Notes under the pieces: model-generated
The model's input: the letters and a program-made list of their open reading frames with translations, nothing else
Told to the model about the DNA's origin: nothing
Databases searched by the model: none
In this document: in pieces, positions 22,124 to 34,542 of the stretch
Layout: each line of letters opens with the position of its first letter
Numbering within the stretch: position 1 is the stretch's first letter
From: Nymphaea colorata
Taxonomy: Eukaryota; Streptophyta; Magnoliopsida; Nymphaeales; Nymphaeaceae
Assembly (NCBI RefSeq): GCF_008831285.2
Contig: NC_045140.1
Location: 27,050,131 to 27,114,130, forward strand
Direction of reading: 5' to 3'
DNA: 64,000 nt
Program-made: the position numbers and the translations under genes

Positions 22124-25100
22124 ACGTGTAAAAATACTGGAAAAGAAAAAGCTGTAGCATTATCATTGGTCACACAGGGTGTAACTCCGTCCATTGGAGC
22201 GAGAGGAAACAATGTTGGGCATCACAAATTCACAATTCCATCATGGAAAAACCAAAAATGAAATTTCATCAACAAAGATTGATACTCAAACTTACCTCCT
22301 TAGCCATGAACCTTCGAACATTGTCTGCATAGAGTTTTGGATCATTCTTCTCTTCCTCGGTAGGGTAGTAGATAGGTAAATGAACCACATGAATGTAATT
22401 TACAAATTGACACAGCAGCAAAATCACATGTCGCACCTGTACAAACAAAATAAATTTAAAAAAGAGAAATGAAGAAGATATTCAAATCATTTATAGATTG
22501 AATATTTGAAGAGACATATTGACTGCTGACAGGTATCACCAAGGAAAAATGCAGACACATAGGCGGAAAGATCTCAGTTAATGTTTTTTCAGGTGAAACT
22601 TGCCAATGAGATGTGAAAATAATAATAAAAAAAATGAGGATGCATGTTGAGAGGAGAAGGTACTGCCCATATTAGGAGGAACTCAAAAGAGACCACAAGG
22701 AAGCCTTTCAGCTAAACACAAACTGACCACCATTAATTTAGCCTGGCTTACTAAAGAGGATATACCACTTAATAAATCAACATTTGAAACAAAAGTGGCT
22801 CCAGTCCACAAGCTTCTTCAAACCATCAAGGTTGACGAAAACATTTACTTTGTCCAACCTCATACTCAGGGCAGAGGAATAAGTTGGTTACTTTTCGAAC
22901 AGTAGTTTCTTAGGGAACCTCATAGATTTGAACAAAAAAAAAGATCAAAAGGATGCATACAACTGACAAACATGTTTACTTTATTGAAGCTCCAGTTATA
23001 TAGTTGTAACTGATGATGCAAGTGGAAAGAAATAGAAATCTAACCCCAGACATGCTTTCCCAAGCTGGACTGAATCTTGTATAAGGGTATCGTACAATGA
23101 CGGGCAGAACTGGACACCTCGGCAAGAAAGCACCCGTTTTAAATGGAAGAAGATAATCACCGTTTGTGGTTGTTCCTTCTGTGGTCACAAGGTCAGTCCA
23201 CAATGGTCATACGAAATTAATATCATGAACAATAAAACATTTCATTCAAATGATAAGCAAGCCTCAATCTTCATGGCATAAGTTTATGAAATCGAGAAAT
23301 TGAACAAGCAAAAGTCATTCCACTGTTGCTATATCTTTCTCATTAATTGAGCAGCAAAAAACACATTCTTAGTATTAGCACATAAACACATAAACATAAC
23401 TTGACTGTTCGAGATTTAATTTTTATTAAAAAAGATGTGATTTCTGATACATTATGATATGCCACAACACAGTCCTTATTTTAAGCCTCATCTGACATGG
23501 GTTATCATACACTCAATATTGCTATCGACTATCATTATCAACATTGCTGATCTATCCAACAAATGCAATGCTTATGCAGACGGTTTCAGTTTATGTGACC
23601 TTGATTTACAAACTTTTCCTGATAGACAAGAAAAAAGAATGATACTTTATATACTAAAAGCAACAAAAAAGACATGGATCATAGTGACAATTCTTTTGAA
23701 AACAATGTGGCAACCACCACACCAAATGAAGATTTGTGCTACTATAAGCACAAATAACTCAATATTATAGATAGCAGACATAACTTGTGAGACAATCCCA
23801 TGCACCTGTTTCCCAGTTTTCATGGTTAAGAAGCTAGTCCCAAGTTACTAACAATGAAACTAAATACAGGAATCTACCTAACGAAGATAAAACAATTAAC
23901 TGTGGTTACCAGTAATATTTCATTTTTACCAAACAAAGGACATATCGTTATTTATAAGAAACAAAGTGGAAACACAGAAAATCAAGTTCCAAACATCTTC
24001 ACCATTAAATGGAAAGCAGCGAGTGTGATACCATTTCAACTTTAAAGGCATATAATCCAACATGCGCTTCTATAAAGCTTATATTTAATAAGGCCAACCA
24101 TAGTTTTTTTATTTATGATTTTATATCTCAATTATCATTAAAAAAACATTATCTTCAACTAAAGTTTAACCATGAAAGTCCAAAACAAGCATTGATAAAG
24201 TCAACAACTATAATTGAGCAGTATCTTTAGCAGCTTGCAACCTCTGATTCTAATTCACATTGTCATCTTACTGATTCATGCAATTATTAATTTAATATAT
24301 ACCAAGCCTATCAGAGCATGCTTGAAATGTAGATTCTATGTAGATTCTGCAAGCATTCAAATGGTTGAATGCACAAAAGCATTTTTTTGTTTTCCAGATA
24401 GTCCTCATTTATTAAATTTTACCATATATACTGCGACACTGGTAAGCATTTCAAGGAAAAAAGGAAGCTTGTAAGAGCATAAGTTCATGGACATCTATAA
24501 CATAGTTCAGAAGTTTTATCATTTGATAAATAAAAGTATCATTGAATAAGGAAAGAAGCAGCATGTCAGTTTTGAAAATAATGTGCTTTCATTTCTAAAA
24601 CAATGTAAGATTTCAAAAGAACCTGGGCAAGGCAACATTTCATCATTGGACAAGGACAAAAGAAACATGCCACTTTACCATATAAAATGTTTACCAATTT
24701 AAAACCACATGAAATTTCAAAAGAACCTGGAAGAAGCAACATTGAACAAAATGGATAGAAAAAACAAGCCACTTTTCAATAAAAAATTATCTCCAATCTA
24801 AAACCATGTGAAATTTCAAAAGAACCTGGAAAAAGTAACATTGCTGGAGCATGTCTATCTTGCCACGCAGCCTGGATTCTTTCAGTCACAACACCTGCCC
24901 AATTCAGAAAATTTAACAATATACAACTGATATAAAGGTAAATGGCATAACAGATTATCCATTAGTTACCTCGTCAACATAAACAAATAAAATATTGAAT
25001 AACAAAGCACTAAACACAAATAATAAGCATAGTACAGAAAGCATTTGACATAGGAAAACTGTTTCTGATTGATAAAAACATTTAGTTTTCCTTGTAGTAC

Positions 25101-27521
25101 AAGAAAAAAGGTCCTGACTGCACGATTGGCTGACCTCAAGTTGGTAACTTTTGAGGTCCTCATGCGCACCAGGAAATACACCCAGTCTTGACGAGACAGG
25201 GAATGTGCTCTGTATATTAAAAATTTAAAACTCATGATAGCCAGTCAACTTAGTGACGTTCACAAATTATATCTAGCAGATGGGCAGCCTTCTGGATATT
25301 ATTAGGTATATAATGCAAAATGACAGTAATTCCTGAAGTACCTGAGACACCCTTAAAATCTGAAGATTTTGACTCTCGCTGAACATACACACAGCCAAGG
25401 CATTTACTGCAAATAACAGGGAGTAAAAATTACAGAACATCCAAGGTCTTGAAGCATACCTCAAAAGTCATACAGGCACAAACTGTTCACAAATATCCTC
25501 TAAAATATATTAGCAAACAACCTTATATAAATTCGTTATTTGGAGAAATAAAGTATGGTTTAAAGTTTAAACTAAGGTTTCAGCATTATCAAGCAAAAGA
25601 AGGAAACTATTTCCATCCAATAACCATTTCTAATATATGAGGGAAAGAAAGGACTTGAAGATCCCATTAAAGCAAATGCAGAAATTTTTTTCAACCATCT
25701 AAGTAACATGTTGATGCTGTCCTCGCATGAGTTAAAAAAATGCATGATGAGACAGCAGGCAAGAACCCAAACAAATAAAAAGTAATACACAAAAATATAA
25801 ATTTAGACGGCCAGAGATTTGCATTTCAAGAGAATTATCCCTTTTTCCAAATAATCCAATATACGGAACATGAAAAAAAAATGGTTACTAGTTACTATAT
25901 AATGATAATATGGAAGTCAAGTTTATACAGAAAAAGAACAAAAGGGGATTTCAATTTTCAAAGAACATGAGCTGAAGGACCTAATCATTTGACAGAGAAA
26001 GCTCACTTCCACAGACATCCAGCAGAGTGTGGCATTTGTTAATCATCTAATCAAAATGCTGGGTAATGCCAAAAGATAAATGTGGATTGCTCGTGCCATT
26101 TCAAATTCTAACTACGGCACATGTACCGCTACATCAGGAATGGAACCACTTACAAAGATGATCCTCTTAAACTGAAGGATGATTTATGATAAGATTTAAT
26201 GTGCAAGTAGTTACAGTGCAACAGCCAACAACTTCATATATGGATGCAGTGACGAACTGATACAGAGAAAATAACGAACTAAGCTGCTGCACAATATTCC
26301 GATGTGTAATTTGCCAACAAATAACAATCAAAAGTTCTCTGGACAAAAGTTCAGAAATAAATCAGATTGGAGCTCTCATTCACATACGGCTTCAACAATG
26401 ATCACCCCAACACAAAATATGTCCGAAGCCTAACGTGATTATGTATAGGCAATAAGCTAGAATATAATACGAATAAGCTTATGAGAAAAAGAACAGATAA
26501 AATAATTTTAGGAGCTCGAGCTCACCTTATAAGGCCAACTAAGGGAAGTCTGGCCACTGATCTCTTTTGACAGCATAATCAGCAACAAATTTGGCAACAA
26601 ATACAGAGCGGGCACAGATCAAAACCAACCAAATATTCTGAACACCAAAATCGATAGCCAGGGCAACGTGCTCAGCGTAAACAAGACCTACCTTCGCAAC
26701 GAAGCTCGGGAAGGAAGATGACATGTGATACAGAATATCAAGATATGAAACATGGTTGGAGACAATGGCGCCCGCTCGTTCAGAGTGCTCTTTACTGTCG
26801 TTCTACCGAACCGCATTCAAGTACATAAGAACGTAACACCTCAGAGTTAAAAGCAAGAAGAAGAGCAACAACAAGGATTCATAAGGGGCTCAACTGAAAG
26901 CAGGGACAGAAGAAAAACCAGAGAAATGCCACATAACAAGCAAAGAATAGCACCAAAGAAGAAAGAATAATCAAGAATTACCTCAGCCAGCGCCTTCGAG
27001 ACCGAAGCATCACCGTTCCGATCACAGTCCGAGGGACCCCGGGGATCAACAACATCCTCGCTGATCCAATAGAACCCCATCACGAAGAGTAACGCCCTGG
27101 AGAGGAACCGGCCGGACCGCACGACGACGGCCCTCCTGTAGCCGATCATATGAGCGTAGTCCTCCTGCTCGTCCTCCCGATTCGGGGTGGAGAAAAGGGT
27201 AAAGAGCCGGCAAATGAGATAGTAGACGACGAGGATGGCGATGCCGAGCACAAGGCGGAGAGGCACGAGGGTGACGAGAGCGAGGGGAAGGAGGAGCTTC
27301 TCTCGCAGAGGGAGCTCGCCCGTCCCCATGGTCCCGTAGACGTCGTGACGGACGTAAGGCGCGTACCTCTTCTCGAGCTCCTGCAGATCGAGCGAGCCAC
27401 CGCCGGGCTTCAGCAGCGGCTGCTCGTCCTTCCCGCGCCCGTCGCCAACCAACTCCTCCCCAGATTCCGGCGGGCGAGAACCGGCGCCCCCCAGATCCTT
27501 CATCTCCTCGGTGCTCACCAT
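20415..27521 (-). CDS. LPEAT1: Lysophosphatidylethanolamine acyltransferase 1 (LPEAT1)
   Basis: A membrane-bound acyltransferase of the Lands cycle that re-acylates lysophospholipids, chiefly lysophosphatidylethanolamine, with acyl-CoA in the endomembranes. Eight exons join in frame: 27521-26982, 26802-26692, 26563-26526, 25406-25342, 24894-24826, 23178-23045, 22436-22296 and 20522-20415, giving 401 residues; Arabidopsis LPEAT1 is about the same length. A hydrophobic hairpin lies at about 75-110. The catalytic NHVSYLD (H-X4-D, 196-202) and FPEGTTTNG (from 273) motifs are intact, followed by PVLPVIVRYPY and LPIYYPTEEEKNDPKLYA. The start at 27521 is the first in-frame ATG; the open frame runs further upstream without one. 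Exon 5 contains a less usual VVTERIQAAWQDRHAP segment. Large introns hold a TRIM-like element (intron 7) and a triplicated exon 5 donor (intron 5). The first exon is GC-rich, the rest AT-rich. Confidence 0.93.
21055..21767 (+). mobile_element. TRIM-like miniature LTR retrotransposon in LPEAT1 intron 7
   Basis: Two direct repeats of about 225-230 bp (roughly 21055-21279 and 21536-21767) share GGTTGGGTCCAAT, GCCGACTATAAAAG, GCAGATCG and ATTAATGAAAGGAATTAGG. Four bases after the left repeat comes TGGTATCAGAGCC, the classic primer binding site complementary to the 3' end of plant initiator methionine tRNA. The GACTATAAAAG word in each repeat is a plausible LTR TATA box. The 256-bp interior has only a gag-like N-terminal scrap (VGEALSTMESFKKQMEE) and no polymerase. 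The copies differ by small indels, so insertion is not recent. A 5-bp target duplication is not clear. It lies antisense to LPEAT1. Confidence 0.85.
22038..22121. repeat. CT and TA microsatellite
   Basis: A CT run followed by about 65 bp of uninterrupted TA in LPEAT1 intron 7, beside the TRIM-like element. Confidence 0.95.
24595..24850 (-). repeat. Tandem triplication covering the LPEAT1 exon 5 splice donor
   Basis: Three copies of a unit of about 100 bp each carry AATTTCAAAAGAACCTGG (or close) on the + strand. On the coding strand this reads as the end of exon 5 plus its donor, CCAG|GTTCTTTTGAAATT. The used junction is at 24826. The two extra copies place identical or near-identical donors at 24727 and 24623, i.e. 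99 and 203 bp further into the intron. Exon-side similarity covers about 16-18 nt (GTTACTTTTTCCAG-like) and then decays. Confidence 0.85.
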
Positions 27522-27740
27522 GGGGAACCGACTGCTAGTTGCCCAGCATCCCCATCGAGAAAGGGGAAGAAATCGAAGGGAGAGAGGAACAACTGGGCTG
27601 GCTAGCAATCGAGGGATTCCGTTCCTTGGAGCCCACCCCGTCGCACGGAACGGAAGCTAATGGGACGCAGCCTGAAGTCACCGCATTGCCCTCTTTCGCT
27701 TCCGTAATTTCAGAACTGCCACTCTCTCCTTCCCAACTCG

Positions 27741-27850
27741 CTTCTCAACCCGGATCACATCACATGCGTTGCTCGTTGATGGATCCAAACTCACTTCTCA
27801 ACCCAGATCACATCACATGCAATTGCTCGAAGATGGATCCAAAGTGGACC
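27741..27850. repeat. 53-bp tandem duplication upstream of LPEAT1
   Basis: CTTCTCAACCCGGATCACAT (27741) recurs as CTTCTCAACCCAGATCACAT (27794), and both copies end in GATGGATCCAAA. It lies about 220 bp upstream of the LPEAT1 start, so in its likely promoter or 5' untranslated region. Confidence 0.85.
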
Positions 27851-29279
27851 CGGTTTTAGGTCCCCCTTCGTCACAGGAGGGCTACCAGAATTTTATGAAA
27901 TTTTCTTCTCTAAAAGAGGGCAGAAATGGAATTCCGGTTGAAATGATATGATTTTTGAAATACATAATATCTTTTCATTTACAACTTTTAATTGGATTTT
28001 TCATCTTTAAAAAATAATAATACTACGAATTAGCTTAGCTTTTCATATTGTTTACAACACGCACTTAAGCTTTTTCCTGTGATCAATTTTTAAACTTTAG
28101 TTGTTAAATCAGTGTTTTCTGGCTCTCTAAAAAATAAACATGCCTCTGTTTGTTAATACAAAATAAATTTAATATTAATAAAAGAAATCACACGAACTAA
28201 ATAACTAATCCTGTATTAATATTACTATTGTCAACAAAGCTATTCAAGTTACAATTCATCCTTATTTTTGCCCCTTTTTCTTGTTAACTCCCAAACGCAG
28301 TGCTTCCCGAAGACAAAACCAAGTACAGTAACAGAACAATTGTCTGAAATTGGGCAGCGAGATCTTGCAGTAAACAACATACCTCCAATCAGTGAAGTTC
28401 AAGAACTTGAAGAGAAATTGGTGTTCAGGAAAATGCATACAATTGAAGAAGCAGCTTGGAACTTCATTAAGAAATTGGTGTCACAATTTTGGTTACGAAA
28501 AAAGATTTAGATGAGAAGCCAAAAACACCATGTTTTCGATTCATTATTGAAAAGTAGTAAGCATAAAACATGAGAATTGAACGACCAACAAAATCCTTTC
28601 CTGACAAGACGTAGAACAGCAAGAAACTTCTGCTGAAGCAGCAAAGAGCAACCACTCTTGCTAAAGAACATCAGCAACATAATTTTAAATCTAGCAATAA
28701 TAAATAGAAAAATGATGGAATCAATATGACGCTGTTACAGAGACGTAACCAGAAAGAGATAAAAAGTTGTGCACGAAGAAAAATCGTTGTTGTCGCCTTT
28801 ACGCACCGTAAAAATTTGGGCGAATCAATCCCATAATTTAAACAGACAATGGAAAATCGAAGAGGGAAAATCTTTCCTTCCTTTTCCACTTCTTCAATTT
28901 TATTTCCCCAATCTTTTGGCAATCGAACGATTCGAACCTAACCATTCCGCAGAACGTCCAATTCTTGTGTACGCTAATGAGTGCAGAGAGAAGGCCAGCT
29001 GAAGAAGCAACGGTGATGGGGTCCGACAAAAAGCTCTTTCCGTCCTCTAGATCGCCGATCGCCGAGATCCAGAAGCGGCGTTGCGAAGTCACAGCGTGCA
29101 TCTTCTGTTTCTTCCACTATTTCTTTTTCCATGATATTTTTTCTAGAATCACAAATGCCTTCTTGTTCTTGGATCATGGCCCTCCTGCATTTAGGAGAGG
29201 AATGTCGACCGATCAGATTTGAATAAGAATACCCTTAACCTTGTATGCTTTTTCATATGTTTACATATTTGGACTTGAA

Positions 29280-29740
29280 CTCGGATTCAAATAACAACAA
29301 AGAAAAGTGATATTTGAATCCGAAATTTGATTTTACAATCTGAATCGAATCAAAGTTCTATTTTTACATTCATATACAAATCCGAATTTTGAACCATAGT
29401 CTGGCAGATTTTTAAAATGTAAGAGCATTGAATGTAAACTATTTATTTAAAACTAAATCCGATTTGAATCCGAATTTTGACTCAATTTGATTGGATATTT
29501 ATGTATATATGAATGTGAACCTAAATATGATCGGATATCATTTCTTAAATCTGGATCCAAATTTTAAACCGAATCTGATCGGATATTTATGTATATATGA
29601 ATGTGAACCAAAAATCTGATTGGATGTCATTTGTTAAATGTGAATCTGATATGATTTCTTAGTCAGATATTGAAAATTTTTAATATCTATCTTTTTTGGA
29701 ATAGTAGCTTGGTCGGATATCCAATCAAAATTAGATATAT
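29280..29740. repeat. AT-rich degenerate repeat with a period of about 90 bp
   Basis: GGATATTTATGTATATATGA followed by ATGTGAACC appears at about 29493 and again at about 29580, and neighbouring text repeats variants of GAATCCGAATTTTGA and TCGGATAT. The tract at 17040-17290 uses the same vocabulary, partly on the opposite strand. It looks like an old noncoding transposon family. Confidence 0.6.
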
Positions 29741-29989
29741 TAACATTTAGTGCTTAAATATTAATATACAAAATCTAGATGTCTTGCGTGCACCTATCGG
29801 TGCAATGGCTGGAGACAAATTCCCGTAGTTCCTCTGCAAGAGAAATAGAGATGCGATCATTAAAAAAAGGGAATCAAAGCGAAACCAAGAATAATGAAAA
29901 CATACTAGCGAGAGGGAAAAGAGGGAGTACATTTTGCCCTGAATCGACATTTACATTATATAATGTCCTAAACCCACTATAACCCACCA

Positions 29990-30200
29990 AGCTATTGCCG
30001 ACGGCTTGCCGTCGCCAATGTATATCTTGACATGCCCATATTGGCGACAGTTTTTGCCCTGGCGAGTAGCCGAATAGCAGCCTTTGGTGGCGTTGGGAAA
30101 AAATTTTTCGCAAAGGAACATGAGTCGTTGCCGTTAAGACCCATTTTGGCGACGGTGCTTTCTTTGGTTGGCGATTGAGTGTGGCCAATAACAATTAACA
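29990..30200. repeat. Segment with GGCGACGG motifs in both orientations
   Basis: GCCGACGGCTTGCCGTCGCCAA, TTGGCGACAG, TGGCGAGTAG and TTGGCGACGGTG occur within 200 bp in an otherwise AT-rich area. Clusters of such motifs are typical of the subterminal zones of CACTA-type elements, but I could not find clean CACTA ends. Confidence 0.3.
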
Positions 30201-33200
30201 GATAGTTTGGACCGGCTAATAAGCGCCGGCCAAGGTCTCTTTTATTAATTCGCCATCATATCCTCGTTGCAGCACATAGCTTCAAATAAAACTAATGAGA
30301 AATGGCTTTTCAAATTTAAATACAACCTAATAAAATTGGCACCAAATTAATAAAGTTTACAAACGGTATAGTCACATCCGCATATTAATTAAGGTAGTTC
30401 CATGTCTGCTATAAGAATGAAGGATCGGTCGTTCCTCAACTCGCCTTCCTTTCTCCCTGTCCTCTTCCCTTCAATAGGCAGTTCCAATGAATGATTTGCG
30501 GCGAGAAGGCTCCCACCTTTTATTAATACAATAGGCAGATGAAGCACCCAAAAATATATGTCTATAATGTTTTTTTTTTTTAGGATGTTATCCAAAAACA
30601 ACCTAAACACTTTGTATCTTTTCTTCATTTCCTCAATCAAGCCTTGTTAATTATTATCTCCTCGAAATCAGAATTATCTTGCAATCTTTCATGCTTAAAG
30701 TTTCTTTTTCTTTCTGTTTACTGTGTATATATTAGCATCAAAGACTTTCTGTTTTAGAGTTGAAACCACATTAGATCTGAGCTGATGACTTGAGTACCCC
30801 TCAACCAAAAAAATCCTAACTCCGCCACTGACATAGAATGCAACTGTTATACTTCTTAGGCATTGAGCAAAACAAAGTTATATAAACCAATAACTTAGAT
30901 TTTGCAGAAGTAGAAAAGATGGTTTTAACTTTCTATAATTCGAGAGCTGAAGTCCGGATTTTTCTTAAAAAAATGACATTGGAAAATAGATTACAATCAT
31001 ACTAACACAAGTGGAATGCGGAATAGATACGATGACGTTGCGCCAGCTGCCATTACACAAGTCAAGCTGGTGAACTGACTGGGTCCCCATCTGTAAGATT
31101 CGATCATTTTGGATAAGAAATGTGTGAGTTGATACGTCCTTTTCTTCTTTGCTTATGCATGGAGTACATTGCATATGTTATGTTTGCAGATACCTGTAGA
31201 AACGTACACGGTGTCGCTTTAGCTGGTCGCCGACAAGATAAATAAGTACATTATATATATATATAATATGAGAAATTTAATCAATCGAAATAAATGATTT
31301 ACAACTGCCACATCAAATAAGACTAGACAACTTACATGGCACCACGTCAAAGGCATCATGTTAAAGAGTAAACTTCAAACAATTGGCTTCAAAAACCTTC
31401 CTGTAACTTGACAGTCTAAATGAGAACCTTTTACGGCCATTTGTGTAGTTGGATTTCATAAAACTGGTCAAAAGATGACGGAACTGGGCTCTCTCTCTCT
31501 CTCTCTTTCTCTCTTTGTTTGGCATTTGTAAATGTGCCAGCTGTGAGGAGGGATGAGTTTATGATGCCATTAACGAAGGCGTCTGCCATGGCGGCCTCCT
31601 TACTGTTCAACAGTTAAAGCCTGATCTTCCTTACACGGTTGGCCTTGGGCCTACTTTTGGCAGATCACGCCCAGGCAAACAGCAGCTCTCTTATACTTGT
31701 CACTGTCAATCTTACGCACCTATTCATAGACCATTGCCTTTTACAAAGACGTTTTACCAGATCACGATCGAACCCTTACTCCAGAGAGCTCTGGTTATCT
31801 GTCAAACAACTCTCAGACTCCCGGATGTTGTCATGATCTCACCACCCACAGTAAAGTGATATGTCTGGTACAGCAGTACTCTTGAAAGAAGCCGGTTCGT
31901 CTTACAATATCATCATGGAAGAAAGAGAACATTATGAACAAGCTAACAACTTTAGAACGCAGAACATTTGAACGGCAAGGCGACTTCAATTTAAATGCTT
32001 TCATGCATAATCAGGTACTATGGTACCATGTTTCTGCTACGTCATGTTTGTGGTCAAGTATGTTCAAGAACCGGCAGTGCTCTGTTGGCTAATGAACAAA
32101 ATCTTCACCAATTGGTACAACCTGAATCACCATAAGAATATAAGAACTGTATGAGATGAAACTTATGAGGACGTAGATCACACGTCAAACTTATGAGGAA
32201 TATTTGACCTAATGTTTGCGAACTCGTATGCAGTAAGGGCAACTGCAGGCAAATTATTCTCTCCTTCAAGCGCACCTTTAGAGGCGTTGTATTGGCATCA
32301 CACATCCATGGCCAAGTTCACAAAAGGTGAGCCTTGTACTTAACGGATATGGTGCTCTTTACTATATTTCATGTCTGACAGACTACGCTTGAAAAAGTCT
32401 GTCACCAGGGTTTGAAGTGTTTCGTCAGCAGAAGGAAGCCCGGAAAACATGAAGTACAGTCAGCTACATTTATGCAGTTAGTTGACTCATTTCACAATCT
32501 TCTATTTTCCTTCTTATTTCCTGTCTAACTGGATCACAAGGAGCACTGTATTTCCATGAATATGTCTTTACAGATCCAGGCAAGTAATCGTGCTGGACAG
32601 GGAAATAATCTACCGGGAGTAGATTTGTCGATCTCTTAGTATACATTACTATACAACACATAAAATTCAAAAAGAAGCATCAGAAGAATTGGTGTTCTAA
32701 GTCTGCAAAAACGAATTCTGGGTTTTCTATTTTTATTGTGTTATTGGGTAGTGGGTAATAATCTTTTTCCATCTTTTCACACAAGAAAAGAAAACAGTAG
32801 CTTTCACCAGGGCATACAACATCGGTACATATGAAGTCAATGCTACCTTGCAGGAACATAATGTTCTTCACCAATATTATTTATTATTTGTTCCACTGTC
32901 AGCTACCTAGCTGGCTACTCACTAGGATATCCCACTTCAGTGCTAGGGCTCTTCAACACTTTAAAATTAACCCAATATTGATTGTGAAGGAGAAGCCGAG
33001 TTAGACTTCACATAGTTTGGTGGGTTCAATCAATGCGACAGTAGTGCATGGATGCAATGACACGAGACTGGAAAGCAGACGCTTGGTAGCTTCAAGCCTT
33101 CAATCTTTCGAACTTCAAGTGACAAATTCAGAGGGGCCAATGCATTTACAGTCCCCTGAGGTCGCTCTCTGCTCACACCACGCTCTGTACAACGTCGTCA

Positions 33201-34389
33201 TCCACATCTTCCAGTAATGAGAATCTGACACGTGCTGCTGTTTTGGGCCAACACCGAGGATGGGACAGCGTCGGTGCAGCGGGACCTGAAGAACCTAACG
33301 AGACCTCAATTATGCATAGGCATTCACTTTCCTTAATTTAGAGATTTCAGGATTTTCAAATCACTTTCTTTTTCTTGTTCATGAGATAAAATGACCTGAT
33401 TGAACAGTTTGAGTGTGGTGAATTTCTTGCTGAACAGAGATGCACGTGTTACGGCGGACACAGATACGCTTCTGATCAGTTTCGAGGAAACGGTCTCGGG
33501 ATCACTGCAAATTCGTTGTGCCCATGTCCTTTTTCTCCCGGTCCTTCTCTCACCTCCTTTTATTATGTAACTACTGTTTCCAGTAAGGGTGTGCACCTAA
33601 GAATTTAAGAGAATGTTGTCAGTCAACTATTTGGCGGGTGGCCAAAATAATGCACGTACTGCAGTTGCGGGCCGCGTGAAAAGCTCTCTTCGTTTCTTTC
33701 TCTCTCTAACATTTATGCACACGCAGTTCATACAGTACTTTGAAGTATAACTAAGAGGAGATAATGGTACATGCTCAGTTCCAAAGCCTGCTCGAAAGAT
33801 AAAATGAAGAAACCAATGAAAAAGAAAATGAGCTATCAAAAGACATAGGCCACTGTTTTGGGCAATTACGCTGCTCCCTTGATTTTTGTGAATGGGACTG
33901 CAATTGGGATCAAACATGGTTGAAATTGTTCAAGTCTGAAAGTAGATCCTATTACCTGCCGCAAAACCAAGAGCTCAGATGCGTAGAATTTCATGTTCTT
34001 AAATTTATTAGAAGACTGGGGCTTAAGTTCATGATCAAATATAAATTTTCATGTAAATCTGTAGGAGAAGAAGAGAAGCAAGATTTACCATTAGTTTTAC
34101 TTCTGTAACATGGCTCATTCTCTTTTCCAAGACATCCCTGCTAATTGAGTTCTATTCTTTGGTATCTATCCATGAGCAGCAACCTTTAATCCAAGGGTAG
34201 CAATTTCAGTTGCCTTTGATTTCTGCACCGATGCGAGACGTACCCCATCCATTCTTTTGAACAGGAGATAAAATCAGTTCGTGTAGGCCAGCGTGTATCC
34301 TGGACTGAAACTCTTCATGTGGAAGGTCTAAGCGTCTCAGAGCTGTCGCAGGCCTCCGATGGGGCCGCCTTCGTTTTGAATGCACTGAC

Positions 34390-34394
34390 GCGAC

Positions 34395-34441
<47 letters not shown>

Positions 34442-34480
34442 ATGGTCAATGCATGTCTCATATACATCTATATATATAAG
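34390..34480 (+). promoter_or_regulatory. XTH promoter/leader: CT tract and TATA box
   Basis: A pure CT tract (34390-34438) is followed by TATATATAAG (34471-34480), a good TATA box about 65 bp upstream of the XTH start codon. That spacing would put transcription start near 34505-34515 and leave a short leader. Confidence 0.65.
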
Positions 34481-34542
34481 AAGCCCCATGTTCAACCTCA
34501 GTCATCCCATCCCTTCTCGTTCCTTTTCCCCTTCCTCACAAC

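Larger units (their letters stand above)
27522..34542. other. Gene-poor region between LPEAT1 and XTH
   Basis: LPEAT1 and XTH are divergent, so both promoters are here. No confident gene was found. A frame at 28292-28510, preceded by an acceptor-like CCAAACGCAG, reads as plausible soluble protein (ISEVQELEEKLVFRKMHTIE) but has no partner exons and no recognised family; it may be a gene fragment. Other contents: a 53-bp tandem duplication (27741-27850), AT-rich degenerate repeats (29280-29740) and a segment with GGCGACGG words on both strands (29990-30200). Confidence 0.5.

Noticed and set aside
27150-27605. 151-codon plus-strand frame over LPEAT1 exon 1
   Set aside because: It is antisense to GC-rich coding sequence of LPEAT1 with no features of its own.
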